This document shows, in pieces, positions 62,450 to 64,000 of a stretch of DNA of 64,000 nt. The position numbers and the translations under genes were made by a program. The stretch is from Symbiodinium natans (Eukaryota; Sar; Dinophyceae; Suessiales; Symbiodiniaceae). Positions within the stretch are counted from its first letter, which is position 1. Each line of letters begins with the position of its first letter. The notes under the pieces are model-generated. The model did not search any database. It was not told the origin of the DNA and saw only the letters and a program-made list of their open reading frames with translations. Location of the stretch: NCBI GenBank assembly GCA_905221605.1, contig CAJNDS010000746.1, positions 767,461 through 831,460 on the forward strand, written 5' to 3'.

Positions 62450-62520
62450 GGAGCGATGCCTGTGCTTCGGGTTGAGGGGCATGTCGTCGCAAAACTTCTC
62501 CCAAGCTGACCCTGCACCCG
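62450..62520 (-). CDS. exon-like island
   Basis: Minus frame AWEKFCDDMPLNPKHR with a GC donor (CACAG|GCATCG) and nearly all G/C third positions. Unassigned; may belong to the same gene as 60461 or 62645. Confidence 0.35.
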
Positions 62521-62644
62521 AAAGCCTGAACCCCACACCATAAACCCTAAACCCTAAACCCTAAACCCTGAACCCTAAACCCTAAACCCTAAACCCTAAA
62601 CCCTAAACCCAAAACCCTAAACCCTAAACCCTAAACCCTAAACC

Positions 62645-62745
62645 TGCCGCGCGGAAGTGCTTTCTGCATGCTCCAAAGATGCAACGCGCGGCGAAGCGAC
62701 TGAATCAAACTGCAGATCAAAGGCTGCAAAGTACTGTCATTTGCT
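62645..62745 (-). CDS. exon-like island
   Basis: Minus frame STLQPLICSLIQSLRRALHL then WSMQKALPRG, a possible amphipathic helix. A plus frame is also open. Unassigned. Confidence 0.3.
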
Positions 62746-62810
62746 TCAAACCCCCCAAACATTGGGGTTTAGGGTTTGGGGTTTAGGACTTCGGGTTTAG
62801 GGTTTAGGGA

Positions 62811-62885
62811 TAGTAACTCCTATATTGCCCTTATAAGGAAGAATACTTTCCATTTTTTTGTTTTTTTTTTGGGGCGGGGGGGGGG

Positions 62886-62928
<43 letters not shown>

Positions 62929-62947
62929 CTTGAGCAAATGGTAGAGA
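62811..62947. mobile_element. element family I, copy 2, with expanded T and G runs
   Basis: TCCTATATTGCCCTTATAAG then GAAGAATA, poly-T, more than 55 nearly pure G with two C, then TTGAGCAAATGGTAG. Matches 38131-38212, where the runs are far shorter. Confidence 0.8.
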
Positions 62948-63294
62948 ACAGGCTGCCCAATGAACCCGAGGGTGGCCATTGGCTGTACTGAGGGTTTCGA
63001 AGTGTATGTACATCGCCCTGTCACAGGTTTAGGGTTTAGGGTTTAGGGTTTAGGTTTAAGGTTTAGGGTTTAGGGTTTAGTGTCTAGGGTTTAGGGTTTA
63101 GGGCTGAGGGCTTGAAAGGGGGAAGTTAAAAAAAGCATGCCAAGGTCATGGCATCTCACTCGTCGAGCCCCTGCACAGCCATCTCGGCTGTGAAGCATTC
63201 GAAGGTATGACGGATCAAACCTATGCTGAACTCGGAACCCTAGCAAAAATGACAATTTTTGGCTATTTCTTCAATTCTGCTGTTTTCTTAGGAT

Positions 63295-64000
63295 TTAGAG
63301 TGCCCAAAAATTAAAAAGATTGCCAAGTATCTCTAAGAAACTCCACCAGAAAGAGCCTTCGCAAGCAGGCACTTGCGGCATCGCTTGCGGTGCTTGGGAT
63401 TTCCCATGCATGCTTAGCTGGATGGGTGCCACCAGAAGCGCTCGGCGCGCGGTGAAATTGCTGCTGTTGTCGCTGACTGTTGCATCGCCCACTTGGTGAT
63501 CGCTGGTGGTCGGTGCTGACTCAATCTCCGGCTGATCTGTCTCATCCTGGGCGGTCTCTTCCTGAGTTGTGCTTTTAAACCCTTGCAGTATTCTTTATGA
63601 ATAGGGCTCCCTTATCAGGCAAGAAAGAACCATAAAAAAATCTACCAAAGCACAACCCAGCTTCCTCGTCCGAGTCGTCCTCGTCTGACTCCTCCTCGTC
63701 AGCCTCATTGTTTCCCTGGGGTCTCAAGGCCATCGCTTCGGTTGCATGGACGTTTCTTGGCCGGCTCGGAGGAAGCATGAGGAACTCCGGGTACTCCGGA
63801 GCGACATAGTCGTAGGTGATCGTTTCCACTCTCCCAAACCGGAACGCCTTGGGCTTGTTGGGGTCCAAGGCAACATGTGCTGCCAAGAGGATCCGATTGC
63901 GAACCGGTAACATCACAACCCCATTGCGGCGCAGCCACTCATCTGTGAGGATTGCTAAGCCGCCTTCCTTACTTCTCCAGTACCCAGGGGAGAAAAATGT
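63295..64000 (-). CDS. partial gene entering from the right edge, acidic protein
   Basis: From the window edge minus is open for 119 codons (FSPGYWRSKEGGLAILTDEW, then NGVVMLPVRNRILLAAHVAL and ETITYDYVAPEYPEFLMLPP) into an acidic run NEADEEESDEDDSDEEAG. That frame stops at 63575. A GA donor (GGTA|GATTTT, 63643) joined to ACTGCAAG|G (63581) would continue the acidic character in phase (TTQEETAQDETDQPEIESAP) to a stop at 63295. The intron is inference; the first part is a clear coding segment. Family unknown. The 5' part lies outside the window. Confidence 0.6.

Larger units (their letters stand above)
1..64000. repeat. dispersed telomere-like heptamer blocks (TTTAGGG/CCCTAAA)
   Basis: Short to long runs of TTTAGGG or CCCTAAA recur throughout the window in both orientations, separated by about 50-300 bp of unique sequence. 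The same heptamer is the chromosome-end repeat of plants and dinoflagellates, but here it is interstitial and fills introns. Point variants (TTCAGGG, TTGAGGG, TTAAGGG, TTTGGGG, CTTTAGGG) form their own local runs. Unlisted stretches between the features below consist of this material plus short unassigned islands. Confidence 0.97.

Noticed and set aside
1-64000. Reading the window as a true chromosome end
   Set aside because: Repeats are interstitial, in both orientations, short, and interleaved with exons of intact genes throughout.

Overview
The window reads as nuclear DNA of a dinoflagellate or a close alveolate relative. Three observations support this. (1) The plant/dinoflagellate-type telomere heptamer TTTAGGG/CCCTAAA is scattered over all 64 kb in both orientations. 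(2) Two genes that can be rebuilt exon by exon use mainly GC and GA 5' splice sites (14 GC, 8 GA and 5 GT in my models), and their 3' sites are nearly always AG|G; this is the known dinoflagellate splice style. (3) Coding islands are GC-rich at third positions and the assigned exons all lie on the minus strand, as in unidirectional dinoflagellate gene arrays. Conventional ORF reading fails here because exons are only 27-92 nt long and sit between blocks of telomere-like repeat.

Gene 1 (minus, 26498 to 9371) is a 17-exon delta(3,5)-delta(2,4)-dienoyl-CoA isomerase (ECH1/DCI1, crotonase superfamily). The exons total 888 nt (295 codons plus stop), stay in frame throughout, and fill about 5% of the 17.1 kb span. 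All 16 introns contain TTTAGGG-type repeats. Gene 2 (minus, 46854 to 31127, 5' end not found) is a DUF1517-family protein with 12 exons totalling 561 nt. A third coding block (minus, 64000 to 63295) enters from the right edge. An SH3 domain is encoded on the minus strand inside an ECH1 intron. Many other 50-150 bp GC-rich islands have open frames, mostly on minus; they are listed at low confidence because short open frames are common by chance, and several also sit inside introns of the two solved genes.

Layout: 1-9.3 kb, repeat blocks and unassigned minus-strand coding islands. 9.4-26.5 kb, ECH1. 26.5-31.1 kb, spacer with a possible small gene. 31.1-46.9 kb, DUF1517 gene, whose introns hold a 0.8 kb foldback palindrome, a tRNA-like element with a 55-bp repeat tail, a four-unit 0.2 kb tandem array and two adjacent MITE copies. 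46.9-63.3 kb, unassigned islands, an AT-rich tract, an exon-like tandem duplication and more MITEs. 63.3-64 kb, partial gene.

Besides telomere-like arrays the window holds at least ten small hairpin or MITE-like families, most with two or more copies, long G or C homopolymers, T(n)G(n) junctions, and locally homogenised variants of the telomere heptamer. One telomere-like block (56.3 kb) lies inside a MITE between 12-bp direct repeats, which suggests how such blocks may have entered the genome.
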